A stretch of DNA of 64,000 nucleotides from Congeria kusceri. Its lineage: Eukaryota > Mollusca > Bivalvia > Myida > Dreissenidae. Location of the stretch: assembly GCA_027627225.1 (NCBI GenBank), contig CM051029.1, forward strand, positions 1,723,501-1,787,500, written 5' to 3'. The position numbers and the translations under genes were made by a program. The notes under the pieces are model-generated. The model saw only the letters and a list, made by a program, of their open reading frames with translations. It was not told the origin of the DNA and did no database searches. Positions within the stretch are counted from its first letter, which is position 1; each line of letters starts with the position of its first letter. Below are positions 22,400-31,963 of this stretch, piece after piece.

Positions 22400-24295
22400 C
22401 AAATAATTACTTTTAGTAACATGTAGGTCACCAGGTTTTGTACACATATGGCAAAATGCTTCTTCAGTTACAATAAGCAAATCCACTTTAGTGATAAACC
22501 TGTAAATAACATTGTTGTATGATACGAAATGAATGGTGCTATATTCTTTCTTTTATAAAGACGTAATAGATATTTAAGATTGTTCGTTGGTAGATTTTGT
22601 GTAATATGTCTGCATGTATTATCCTTTATTACGTATTAACACATAGAAGGTTAAGTTTACACCACTGAAAAAATAGCGTTTAATAAGACTTAAACGTAAA
22701 GTGATTGCTATTATATGTCATGTTTAATGAAGTGTATGTAATTTACTCTATTCAATTTAGTTTAAGAAGTTTAATTCAATTGATCTTCAAAATTTAATTT
22801 CAGTAAAGCTAACAAAAATGGGAAGCGTTTGCGAATTAAATGCAATGTAAACATACAATAAATTTCTTGTTAATATTAATTACAAATGCCGTAAACTTCA
22901 TTTGCATACCCTAAAGTGGTTGTGTTCCTTATTATATGTACAGTGGGTATTTATTAAATATTAGTTCTGAGCGTGTCGATTCATGTACTACAATGCGTGT
23001 TTAGGTTACATACCAGTAATTCCAATTCCCATTGGGTCCCATTATAAAACGGCAAACTTTCCAAGCATTTTTCTAGTATTTCCTTTATATCAGAGTGTGC
23101 AAGCTTGGTATCAATTTAAAGATCAATCTGTTCCCTTCAGTTTGCAATAAAAAAGATATGCCATGTTACTTCTAAGAAAATGCATCTCACGGGCACCGGT
23201 AGAAAACAGGGTTTCGGCAGTAATATTTCGACAAAAGCCCCATACCACAGTAAACACACCCCAAAAGTTCACCTTTCAAGTTAGCCTCCAATGAAGTGCA
23301 CCAAAATGTTGCAGACACGCATAGGATATTAGAAATAATCACAAAAGGCATGTCTGAGATACCTAAATGGCTTTTATGCCAGAAGAGAAGAGGAACTCTT
23401 TAGTAATAGGAACTACTTTTGAATGGACCACGGAGGGATACACAATGATTTACTGGTATCTAACCTTTACACATGACGCTTCCACTGCCGAGTGTTTGAA
23501 AAGTAGATTAACTCTATGTAAATAAACTAGTTGTCTAATATTGTCAAATATTTATTGTAACGTAACGTAAAATTTAGTTTTATCATACCACTATGCTGAT
23601 ATCGCCTGATACAAAGGTACGTCATATTACACGGATTCAACATAACGTCAGCATATTCAGTAAATATGAATCAGATTCAATGAAACAAAGAATTTGATAC
23701 CAAGAACGTATATAGTGTACTATTTTTAATCGTCATAAATCACGAACAAGTTATTTTTAAATACTCATATTAACCCGCACGTTGGTAGTGGTATGACGTC
23801 ATCAATGGAACTATAAATCGCCCATTATAGATTCCAAATAAACGAAATACAAGGATCAGTTTTTGTTGTGCCTCAAACATGTTTTACCAAAAATTGAACA
23901 CGCTATTGTAAATTTTGACACTATCTTGAACATGTCAGTTTCAATACACAATTCATATTATTCTGAGCCTCACCTGATATATTACACACAAGACCAGTCA
24001 GTAACCTGTTATTTTCTATATATTTATATACATGTATATATACTACACGCATCCATTCATGTATACATGTCTATTGTCTCATTTGAATACAAACATTTTG
24101 AATACATTAAATAAAGCATAGAACACACAAAAAAACACCAACAAACATATTAAATACCATACATCTATATTAGCAATCGAAGCTGGCAAGTGTCTGACGA
24201 TATTACAGCGCTAGTATCAATATGTCGTTGCTAAAAAATGATATATATTTGTTTACAGTTTCTTTTTAGTATGTTTGAGTAAACCCCACCTATAC
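22400..24295. other. copy B intron 1
   Basis: About 1.9 kb without a recognisable exon. The segment about 23020-23480 is less AT-rich and may be an old dispersed repeat; no coding signature was recognised. Confidence 0.4.
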
Positions 24296-24299
24296 AATG

Positions 24300-24517
24300 T
24301 GTTGTTGTTGCAGTTGTGGTTATAGTAATAGTAGTAGTAGAAGTAGTAATAGTAGAAGCAGATAATGTTGTAGTAGTAGTAATAGTAGAAATATCTGTAG
24401 TGAGGTAAATGTTGTTGTTGATGTTGTTGGTGTACAAGTAATCGTAGCAGTAGTAGTAGTAGTAGTAGTAATATTAGTAGAAGTAGTAGTACTAGTAGTA
24501 GTAGTAGAAGTAGTAGT

Positions 24518-24548
<31 letters not shown>

Positions 24549-24769
24549 GTAGTAGAAGTAGTAGTAGTAGTAGAAGTAGTACCAGTAGCAAGTGTAGTAG
24601 TAGTAATAGTAATATTAGTAGTAGTAGTAGTAGTAGTTGTAGTAGTAGTAGTAGTAGTAGTTGTAGTAGTAGTAGTAGTAGTAGTTCTTGTTGTTGTTGT
24701 TGTACAGAGCAGTAGTAGTAGTAGTAGTAATATTAGTAGTAGTAGTAGTAATAGTAGTAGTAGTAGTAG

Positions 24770-24805
<36 letters not shown>
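24300..24805. repeat. (TAG/GTA)n and (GTT)n microsatellite, about 500 bases
   Basis: Long imperfect GTA/TAG tract, interspersed with GAA and TGT runs, ending with an uninterrupted TTG run (about 24770-24802). It stops about 95 bases before the acceptor of copy B Ig2. The minus-strand poly-Leu and poly-Thr frames are artefacts. Confidence 0.95.
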
Positions 24806-24900
24806 TACAGAACAGAAGGCTTTTATAGCAATACATGTTGAACATTTTAAATTACATCTAAAATTCATACATCAGGACAGTTGATAATTTACGTTTTCAG

Positions 24901-25200
24901 TGCCACTCACTTCGTTGGAAATGCAACCACCGACTAACCCTACGTACCCTGTGTACAATGAACAATCGACATATACGTGTCTCACTTCACAAACCAGACC
25001 TGCTCCAAATATTATGTGGTTTATAGATAACAGGACGATCACCGACAGCGTTAATTATACATACAGTTCTGAAAGAGCAACAAACTTTTTGAAATATATT
25101 CCAACAGCGTTTACCAGCGAAAGTGTATCATGTGTTTCGACATATGTGTATAAAACTACCAATATTATACTGCATCAAACTACGCAAACGCAAATTCAAA
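24901..25200 (+). CDS. copy B exon, Ig domain 2
   Basis: Acceptor TTTTCAG at 24900, donor GTAAGT at 25201, phase 1. Begins PLTSLEMQPPTN; cysteines in TYTCLTSQ and VSCVSTY; tryptophan in IMWFIDNRT. Intact. Closest partner is copy C 51372-51677. Confidence 0.85.
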
Positions 25201-25650
25201 GTAAGTTGTTTGACGTTCGTACTATGTTTATCACTATAATATATAAGTAGCTCGTTAAAAGCAAACGCGTCTATATAACTCACTAGCAATGAGTCAAACA
25301 CGATTCTACTCGGGATAATAAATTTGTATTGGTAATGTTTATGGGGGGTCAGTATTTTGCATATAAAACAGACGTTGTTATAGATCAGTAATGTGTTGCA
25401 AAATTAAACACTGACGCTGAATATTTTCTTATTCGACATACATGAAGTGTGTTTATTAGTATTTGTTCCATGCGGCATTTATATTAAAACAAAAAAAGTA
25501 GTACATGCAAATGCTTTGTTTAATTTTTCATTAGTGAATCATTTAGAAAATATCTTGTTGTGAATGTGGAATATATGCATGTTTATTATTTGTACATTCA
25601 GTTTTCAGTTCTTTTCCGTTTCAAGTATGTTTTTCTCTGATTTTATTTAG

Positions 25651-25943
25651 TGTTTCCAAACCTGCTGTTTCAATGAATAGCTCTATTTTATCTGGAACTG
25701 TAACTCTACGGGAAGGAAGACAGGTGGAGTGGACATGTTCGTCTTCGGGTTATCCCTCTCCAACATACCGATGGATTTATATCAATGAAACAGTGAATGG
25801 GGCTGTTTTAGATAGAAAGTACAATCGTTCTTCCAATGGTTTGAACGTCTCTTGTGAAGCCAGCAACATGTTCTATTTGCTAAATGGAACCACGAGTACG
25901 AGGTCTTCGAAATCCAATACTTCGTTTGTATTGAATGTGCTAT
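25651..25943 (+). pseudogene. copy B exon, Ig domain 3, frame lost at acceptor
   Basis: Body VSKPAVSMNSS...VEWTCSSSGYPSPTYRW and LNVSCEASN is open to donor GTAAGT at 25944. Compared with copy C ('tcccagtttcc' after the AG), this copy has 'tgtttcc': four bases are missing and the exon enters in the wrong phase. An alternative AG at 25624-25625, preceded by a pyrimidine-rich run, would restore the phase and add about eight residues (YVFLILFS). Confidence 0.7.
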
Positions 25944-26112
25944 GTAAGTTCATGTATTACACGTAATGTGTATGTGTATAAACAAATGATGCTTAGTTAA
26001 AATTACCGTTAACACGAGTCCGGATAATTATTTACCTTTAATCGGTATTAGCCATTGTAAGCACGGAAAACATACATTATGCCAACATACATTGCTTTTT
26101 TTACACATCCAG

Positions 26113-26391
26113 ATCCGCGTGCAACGGCGCGGTTTAGTGTGCATCAGCCACACAAGATAGAACTTACTGATTCTAACATCAGAGTAGTGAAAGGAGACAA
26201 CTTTAGCATTCTATGTGAATCAGATGCCAATCCGAGAGCTACAGTATTCTGGAACGGACAACAAACCAGTACATCAATACTGACGGTAACCAATATACAG
26301 GATGGCATAGCGTGGACATGTTATGCCTTTAACATTAAAGAAGAAACTACACAGGAAACTGCAACAGATAAACTGTTTGCCACTGTTTTAT
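26113..26391 (+). CDS. copy B exon, Ig domain 4
   Basis: Acceptor CCAG at 26112, donor GTATGT at 26392. Begins DPRATARFSVH; cysteines in SILCESDAN and AWTCYAFN; tryptophan in VFWNGQ. Intact. Partner of copy C 52322-52609. Confidence 0.85.
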
Positions 26392-26545
26392 GTATGTAAA
26401 TTTATAATCATATACATGTATTAGCCGCTGCAAAAATATAGGAACTTTTATTTTCTTCTTGTAATCTCTACGAATGCAATAACGCACGACAAACTTGACT
26501 TAGTGAATTATGAACATAATTATACTGTAATATTAACATCTACAG

Positions 26546-26846
26546 ATGCTCCTGTCGTCCCGACTATCTCGTTTGGCATACCTGACCAACCAAGCATCGG
26601 GAATGTAACGACCGGTGACATTATAAACGTGCTAGAAGGCAGCTCTCTTCAGCTGGTGTGCTAACAGCCGACCAGCGTCCATATTTTCCTGGGGTTCTGG
26701 ACACAAAGGAAATATTCTCAGCATATTCAATATCACAAGAACGACATGCAGAAACTATACGTGCATAGCGCAGAATACAATGAACACTACTTTGAAAGAA
26801 AGCATTCCTGGAATGAACTATTCATCAATTTATCTACGAGTATTAT
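26546..26846 (+). pseudogene. copy B exon, Ig domain 5, frameshifted
   Basis: Acceptor TACAG at 26545, donor GTAAAA at 26847. Reads DAPVVPTISFGIPDQ...LQLVC and then TAA. The match resumes in another frame with SIFSWGSGHKGNILSIFN and NYTCIAQNTMNTT. The break is at about 26661-26664, directly after the first cysteine. Partner of copy C 53118-53423, which is intact. Confidence 0.8.
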
Positions 26847-26962
26847 GTAAAAAACTATTCATTATATCACAACATTCAAGTTCTGCCGAATAAGTCCTTT
26901 CAATGAGTATCACAATGAGTTTATGCTTAATTGGTTTTCTTTAAATGGTTGTCTTTTTGCAG

Positions 26963-27253
26963 ATAGCCCCCATAATCTGACGGCGATCTACAACACAACC
27001 ACAACGATAGACCGCGATCTAAGGGTTATGGAAGGCTGGTCATTTAATATTTCATGCTTCTCCAGCAGTGTGCCAGCTGCTGTCATTTCTTGGCATGGGC
27101 CTGGAACACATCAGGATTATGTTCTGTTCATTAATGATGTGACAATATCTATGAGCAAGGTTCTCACTTGTACTGCAAGAAACTATATGACAGATGATCT
27201 CGGAGAACAGAAAACGCAATCAGCAACCCTCACTATTAATATTGATGTGCTCT
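26963..27253 (+). CDS. copy B exon, Ig domain 6
   Basis: Acceptor TTTTTGCAG at 26962, donor GTAAGT at 27254. Begins DSPHNLTAIYN; GWSFNISCFSSSVP and LTCTARNYM hold the cysteines; tryptophan in ISWHGPG. Intact. Partner of copy C 53526-53816. Confidence 0.85.
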
Positions 27254-27496
27254 GTAAGTGTTCAGTATGAAAACACACTTAGTACAATTAATTCGTTCAT
27301 TCAGAAATTTCATTTTAATATAATTATAATATCCCTGAGTGACAATATTAGGTCAATATTACATACATGTACATATTTTTAACAGTAGACAGGGTTCTGC
27401 TTGAATTATTATATATGTGAAATTAAAGGATCACACTTGTGAATTATTATGTTGCTTTCAATGAAGGACAACTGGTCAAGTGTTGAACTGTTTCAG

Positions 27497-27781
27497 ATCC
27501 CCCAGTAGTTCAGCTTACAGAAAAGCTTCGGGTGCTTATTCACACAACTCTTACTGTGTTGTGCAACTTGTCCCGTGACAGTAACCCTCCAGCCACAGAG
27601 TTTAACTGGATGAAAGTTGGCACAAACACTAGTATCAGTGAAGAGCAATCACTAGTTTTCGAAAACGTTAGCTTAACGAATGAAGGCGAATACAGATGCT
27701 ACTCAACAAATATAATGCAGCCTATCGGAAGAAAAGCAGAATATGGTACCAGCCACTCGCATTTTTTCTTAGATGTCCAGT
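27497..27781 (+). CDS. copy B exon, Ig domain 7
   Basis: Acceptor TTTCAG at 27496, donor GTAATT at 27782. Begins DPPVVQLTEKL; cysteines in TVLCNLS and YRCYSTN; NEGEYRC motif; tryptophan in FNWMKV. Intact. Partner of copy A 2422-2697 and the ruined copy C exon at 54047. Confidence 0.85.
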
Positions 27782-28166
27782 GTAATTTTATCTATTCATT
27801 TTTTATATGATTTCTGAAATTTATAAGTTATAACGAATACGGTTATTTCACTTATTTGTAATCACGACTTTGTTGACATTGTTTACAGTCTCGTAATTGG
27901 TAGACGTACTATTAAGAAGAAAAATATGTCCACACAATGGATGATTTTGTGAATGGTTCACCTTGATTATCGATGAATTTCTTACTGATCGTATTGCATG
28001 CAAACGATAACATTTTGCAGTATGATAGCAACATAATAGTTCCATGCGATATATTGCTTGCGTAAGGGCTAATAAACATGCGTTACCTCACTGTCGTTGT
28101 ATCTGATTATCAAGACGTATATAATACGTATTTTTACATCCGCTAAAATATATATAAAAAATTCAG

Positions 28167-28460
28167 ACGGCGCAAACGTAGGACGATTAAAAGGAAACGG
28201 TTATCAAAGCACCATCACTGTTGACCAAGGTGAACCCATAGAAATTGTGTGTGATTCAGACGGTGACCCGGTACCTGTTGTTCGTATCGTTAATGCAACG
28301 GGTGGCAGTGAAACACTTTTAGTAGAGAAAGAAGCGCAGACAGCCACATCTTACATTCATCGAGCAAGATGTGAATATGATGCCGGCAACTATAAATGCC
28401 TTGCAAACAATAGTCTTAACAAAGAACCACAGGAGCAGATACTTGTTGTGTCCGTTAACT
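28167..28460 (+). CDS. copy B exon, Ig domain 8
   Basis: Acceptor TTCAG at 28166, donor GTAAGT at 28461. DGANVGRLKGNGYQS, then TVDQGEPIEIVCDSDGDP, and ARCEYDAGNYKCLANNS. It lacks the usual tryptophan and has VVRIVNATGG in its place; this is shared with copies A and C, so it is a family feature, not a lesion. Intact. Confidence 0.85.
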
Positions 28461-28555
28461 GTAAGTAATATTTTTATTATATCATGCGGAGTAAGACATG
28501 AATATATTCATCATCAAGCAACTGAATGTTTATCTAAATGTTTTTTCCTGCAAAG

Positions 28556-28870
28556 GTTCACCAAGAGCGTCGCCCTTTTCACCTCCTATAAAACAACAAT
28601 GCATTGCTGCTAACGACTCGGTTGTGTTCACATTCACAATAAAGGCCTTTCCTGCCCCCAAGACTTCGGACTTTACTTGGTACAAGCATGAAGATGGTGA
28701 ATGGAAGGTTTTATCCGATAAAAGAAATATCCTAATCAATATCTCTGATAGCAAAATGCAGACGCAGCTGACGATACTACGTGTGCACGTTGACGATTAT
28801 GCAGAATATATGGTGAACGTTTCCAATACAGTGGGTTCAATATCGGAATCCTTTACTTTACATGCACGTT
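28556..28870 (+). CDS. copy B exon, Ig domain 9
   Basis: Acceptor CAAAG at 28555, donor GTAGGT at 28871. GSPRASPFSPPIKQQ begins the exon; tryptophan in DFTWYKHEDG; DYAEYMVNVSN replaces the usual YxC, and the only cysteine (QQCIAAND) lies early. So the core disulfide is absent, as in copy C, suggesting an ancestral disulfide-free Ig fold. Open. Confidence 0.8.
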
Positions 28871-29026
28871 GTAGGTATTTATTGTACTAATTTTTAACAT
28901 GATGAATGCATACATTTGGTTGCATTGTATTTGAAAACAAAACTGTAGCCAATATACTGAAGTATTATTGATGTCGATACTGTAATATAAATACCTGTAT
29001 TTCATTGCTTGTATATACTGTTATAG

Positions 29027-29320
29027 CCAGGCCGCAAGTCCCAAAAGAATTGCATGTAAGCCAAGTAGGAAACACGGAACTAGTTGTTGAATGGGTTCCT
29101 GGTTTTAATGGTGGAGATGAACAGAATTTTACTGTTCCGTACAAAGAAGTCGATGTTGAAAACTGGAGGGATATCGACATAGCAAGTTCTAAAGGCTACA
29201 ACTGGACAAGTAAAGGGTTAAAACCTAATACGGCTTACCAACTAAAAATGCTGGCGCAAAACACAATTGGCAAATCAGATTGGACGGAATAAATAACAGA
29301 AACTACGCTTGTGGATGCAG
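29027..29320 (+). pseudogene. copy B exon, FN3 domain with late in-frame stop
   Basis: Acceptor TTATAG at 29026, donor GTAATT at 29321. VPKELHVSQVG, LVVEWVPGFNGGDEQNF, VPYKEVDVENWRD and LKPNTAYQLKMLAQN are classic FN3 strands. After NTIGKSDWTE comes TAA (29290-29292), where copy C has WTKELTETTLMDA. Lengths are equal, so the stop arose by substitution. It falls ten codons before the exon end and before the membrane exon. Confidence 0.8.
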
Positions 29321-29436
29321 GTAATTTCAAATGTTGAAGACACGTACTTAAACTGGCAACTGTAGACCGGAAAAGGAACATCCTATGATGTTTGTATTTT
29401 ATTGTTATTTTTATTGTTCTATGTGTTATATTGCAG

Positions 29437-29544
29437 TTGACAAATGCTCGGCTGCACCTGCTACTGGTTGTACAATAGGTGCGGCTGCAGGAGTTGGCAT
29501 AATTGTCGCTGTTATAGTTGTGATATGGAGATACAGAGTTATGG
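29437..29544 (+). CDS. copy B exon, membrane segment
   Basis: Acceptor TTGCAG at 29436, donor GTAAAC at 29545. DKCSAAPATGCTIG, then AAAGVGIIVAVIVVIW and RYR stop-transfer. Strongly conserved with copy C (AAAGVGIIVAVIVVIWRYR). Confidence 0.8.
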
Positions 29545-30247
29545 GTAAACCCAATTTTATAATAATGATCCCTCTAGTATAGAGTACTGTCGGACTTAAT
29601 TGTCACATGACTGTTCGTTTTCAAAAGATGTGATTAAATCTTACATAAATATGTATTGCATGTGTTGTTGTTACTTCATTACACTACTTCTGCTTTATGA
29701 TTGAACCTTCTGCGTTGGTGCAAATTATGACGCAATGGTAAGCTATGATTTATAAATGCGGCTAATAGTTGGTAACACATACATAATTATAAAATGAAAG
29801 CTTAAATGTCAGTAATCACGTGGCTTATATATAATACAAACCACTTAGAAAATATTCCAACACCAATATTTTTAATTATTTCATATTATTGTGCCTTTAT
29901 GTAACTCAGCAATATATTTTGTCTGTACCGATTAAAGATCACGTTCAGCAGGTAACGAATGTACAACAGGAGAACACTTTGTAGTTTGTTTGTGCTCGTT
30001 GTTTGTGTATATATACAGTTTTACAAGAGCAGTATTCAACTGTTTTCAAGTATATGTTAATTTATTTATCGACCGAAACATTGAAATAAATGTGTTAAAA
30101 GATATAATAAAACATACGGGGATATTATATATTTGTTATTTCAGTATTAACGAATATATTGTATGTTTGTTTCTAGGAGATAGCACATGATAATCTCGTG
30201 CATTATTCATACAGACTACAATGCAAACAATCATTTAACTATTACAG

Positions 30248-30320
30248 GCCAAGTGTCGTCCAAAATATACCAAACACATGCTAACTCAGCAGGACAGTAT
30301 GAAGACCTCGTTAGAGAGCC
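30248..30320 (+). CDS. copy B exon, tail with YEDL motif
   Basis: Acceptor TTACAG at 30247, donor GTAAGT at 30321, leaves phase 2. GQVSSKIYQTHANSAG, then QYEDLVREP. YEDL is a YxxL-type SH2/ITIM-like site shared with copy C. Confidence 0.7.
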
Positions 30321-30520
30321 GTAAGTGAGATAATTGCATTCTGAAAATTAACACTTGAACACTAAATATGTTTCTATTCAGTTGTCTAGTTTTGTTATTC
30401 GGAACAGAGTTGTTTACATACAGAAACACTGTCTTATATGATTACTGACATTTGCTTCGTAAAGCATGTTTGAAAGTCCTAAGAAGATTAAAAAGTAAAT
30501 TAGTGTGTGCTTGTATTCAG

Positions 30521-30617
30521 GCGCAACAACATAACATCAGACCCAGACGGAAGTTATGCCACCTGCAGATTTGGTTTTGTATCAACTATCATCAGGAAAA
30601 ATGTATATGCCCTGTAA
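30521..30617 (+). CDS. copy B last exon, shortened tail
   Basis: Acceptor TATTCAG at 30520. RNNITSDPDGSYATCRFG matches copy C QTSNFSNTDGSYSTYIFG. At that point copy C has donor GTAATG, but here the sequence is GTTTTG and the frame runs on through FVSTIIRKNVYAL to TAA (30615-30617). The membrane-distal tail module of copy C was not found downstream. Confidence 0.6.
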
Positions 30618-30799
30618 CATCATAATAACAACAAAAGTGTATAGGACCTCTGACATAGAATAAGTATCACCAATGTATTATGTGAGGCAAACTGTGAATC
30701 CATCGAGCAAATGATAAACATTTACGCGTATCATCATTCCATGTACGACGTTGGTGCAATCTAGTTCGTCGCGTTTATATTAGTAATGCATTTAATGTT

Positions 30800-30901
30800 G
30801 GTTGTGTTCAAGGGATTATGAATGCAATGGTCAAACTGTTACTTTCATGATGTATAATTTGCCAGTTAGACCATTGCTTTCATAACCGCATGAACGCAAC
30901 C
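30800..30901. mobile_element. inverted repeat (MITE-like), copy 2
   Basis: Arms at 30800-30838 and 30862-30901 are diverged versions of the hairpin at 11583-11703 (GGTTGTGTTCA... / ...ATGAACGCAACC). More mismatches than copy 1, so older or less constrained. Confidence 0.75.
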
Positions 30902-31963
30902 CAAAATAATTTTAATCCTTATATTTACATTATATTGGTATTATTTCATTTCCTTCATATTGTTTTTGTTGATTATATATTTTATTGCCAGTCTAAGAGA
31001 AATAATACGCATAGCAGTTTCTGTATTGCAAATGCTAAGTACCGCACTTTGTAACTGAATTACACAAAACAGAATGCAAAATGAGATTAACAAAATCACT
31101 TTATTTCCTTATTTTACCTTCGATTTGCTGCGACAAATGAAATTTAATGTGAACATATCATTTTTATTAATATTTCAATTTCAATCTTAAGTTTGCGACT
31201 AAACATTTAGGACAGCTTTTTAGCAGTCTGAAACACCTACAGTACATCTATATGAAGCTTAAAATGGAGGACATTGATGTGTACTGAATAAATCATATCG
31301 ATACAAAACTACAAAAGTAACTAACATATGCAAAAATACCTGTGACATCAAGTATAGCTCTTATTTCGGCCGATTTAGCCAACAGGCAGCAAACATGAGT
31401 AAATGCTTTAGTATCATATAGGAGGTGCTTTGCTAGTAAGCCTACAGTAAATCCACATCATTAATACTTCTAGATCTAGACCACAATTGTTTTGCCACTT
31501 CAAAATGTCACAATTCCTATGCTATTTAGCAGATCCTGGACAATCCTGTTTAATTATTAACACAACAGATGAAAACTTAAATGCTTTTAATCCGCCTCTA
31601 AAAATTTCACACAACTGCATATTCTTTCCATATACAATCGTGAAATAAAATCCACACAATACAGTAGCATTGTATCGAAATTTCAACTCGTCGCGAAAAA
31701 TGCAATAAAACAACAACAACACAAATGACATGACTAAACAATTGATGAAGTGTAAGCTATGTCATTGATGGCATCCACAGGGGTGTATCTAAGCACTTTT
31801 TCTTTGCATGGGCATAACTTGTCTACGAAAGGATAAAAATCTTTTTTTGTTCTTAGTGTACATCTTGAACAAATCATCATTATAATATGTGATATAATGC
31901 AAAATAAACTAGACAACGATCCACATGCAATGAAATTAGATACATCAATGTAAAATCAAATCC
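30902..31963. repeat. dispersed repeat, copy 2, adjacent to hairpin
   Basis: Parallels 11704-12720 in order and orientation. Both copies lack an intact reading frame. It starts about 280 bases after the copy B stop codon. Confidence 0.65.

Larger units (their letters stand above)
21895..30617 (+). pseudogene. Ig/FN3 receptor copy B (nine Ig, FN3, membrane, short tail), multiply damaged
   Basis: Thirteen exons on the plus strand encode, in order, nine Ig domains, one FN3 domain, one membrane segment and two tail exons. Every exon except the first has a one-to-one partner in copy C. Ectodomain junctions fit phase 1; the tail junction at 30320 is phase 2 in both. Lesions: in-frame TAA at 22123 in Ig1; a four-base loss at the Ig3 acceptor that breaks frame; a frameshift near 26662 in Ig5; in-frame TAA at 29290 in FN3; and loss of the donor after the last tail exon, so the frame ends at TAA 30615 without the YETL/YVNM module of copy C. 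No signal exon was found. Nephrin- or CD22-like architecture suggests a surface recognition receptor. As read it is a pseudogene. If the bad Ig exons were skipped, frame would be kept but the FN3 stop would still remove the membrane anchor. Confidence 0.75.

Noticed and set aside
24231..24868. Poly-Leu, poly-Thr and poly-Gln frames on the minus strand
   Set aside because: Translation of the (TAG)n/(GTT)n tract in a copy B intron; several frames are open at once, as expected for a microsatellite.
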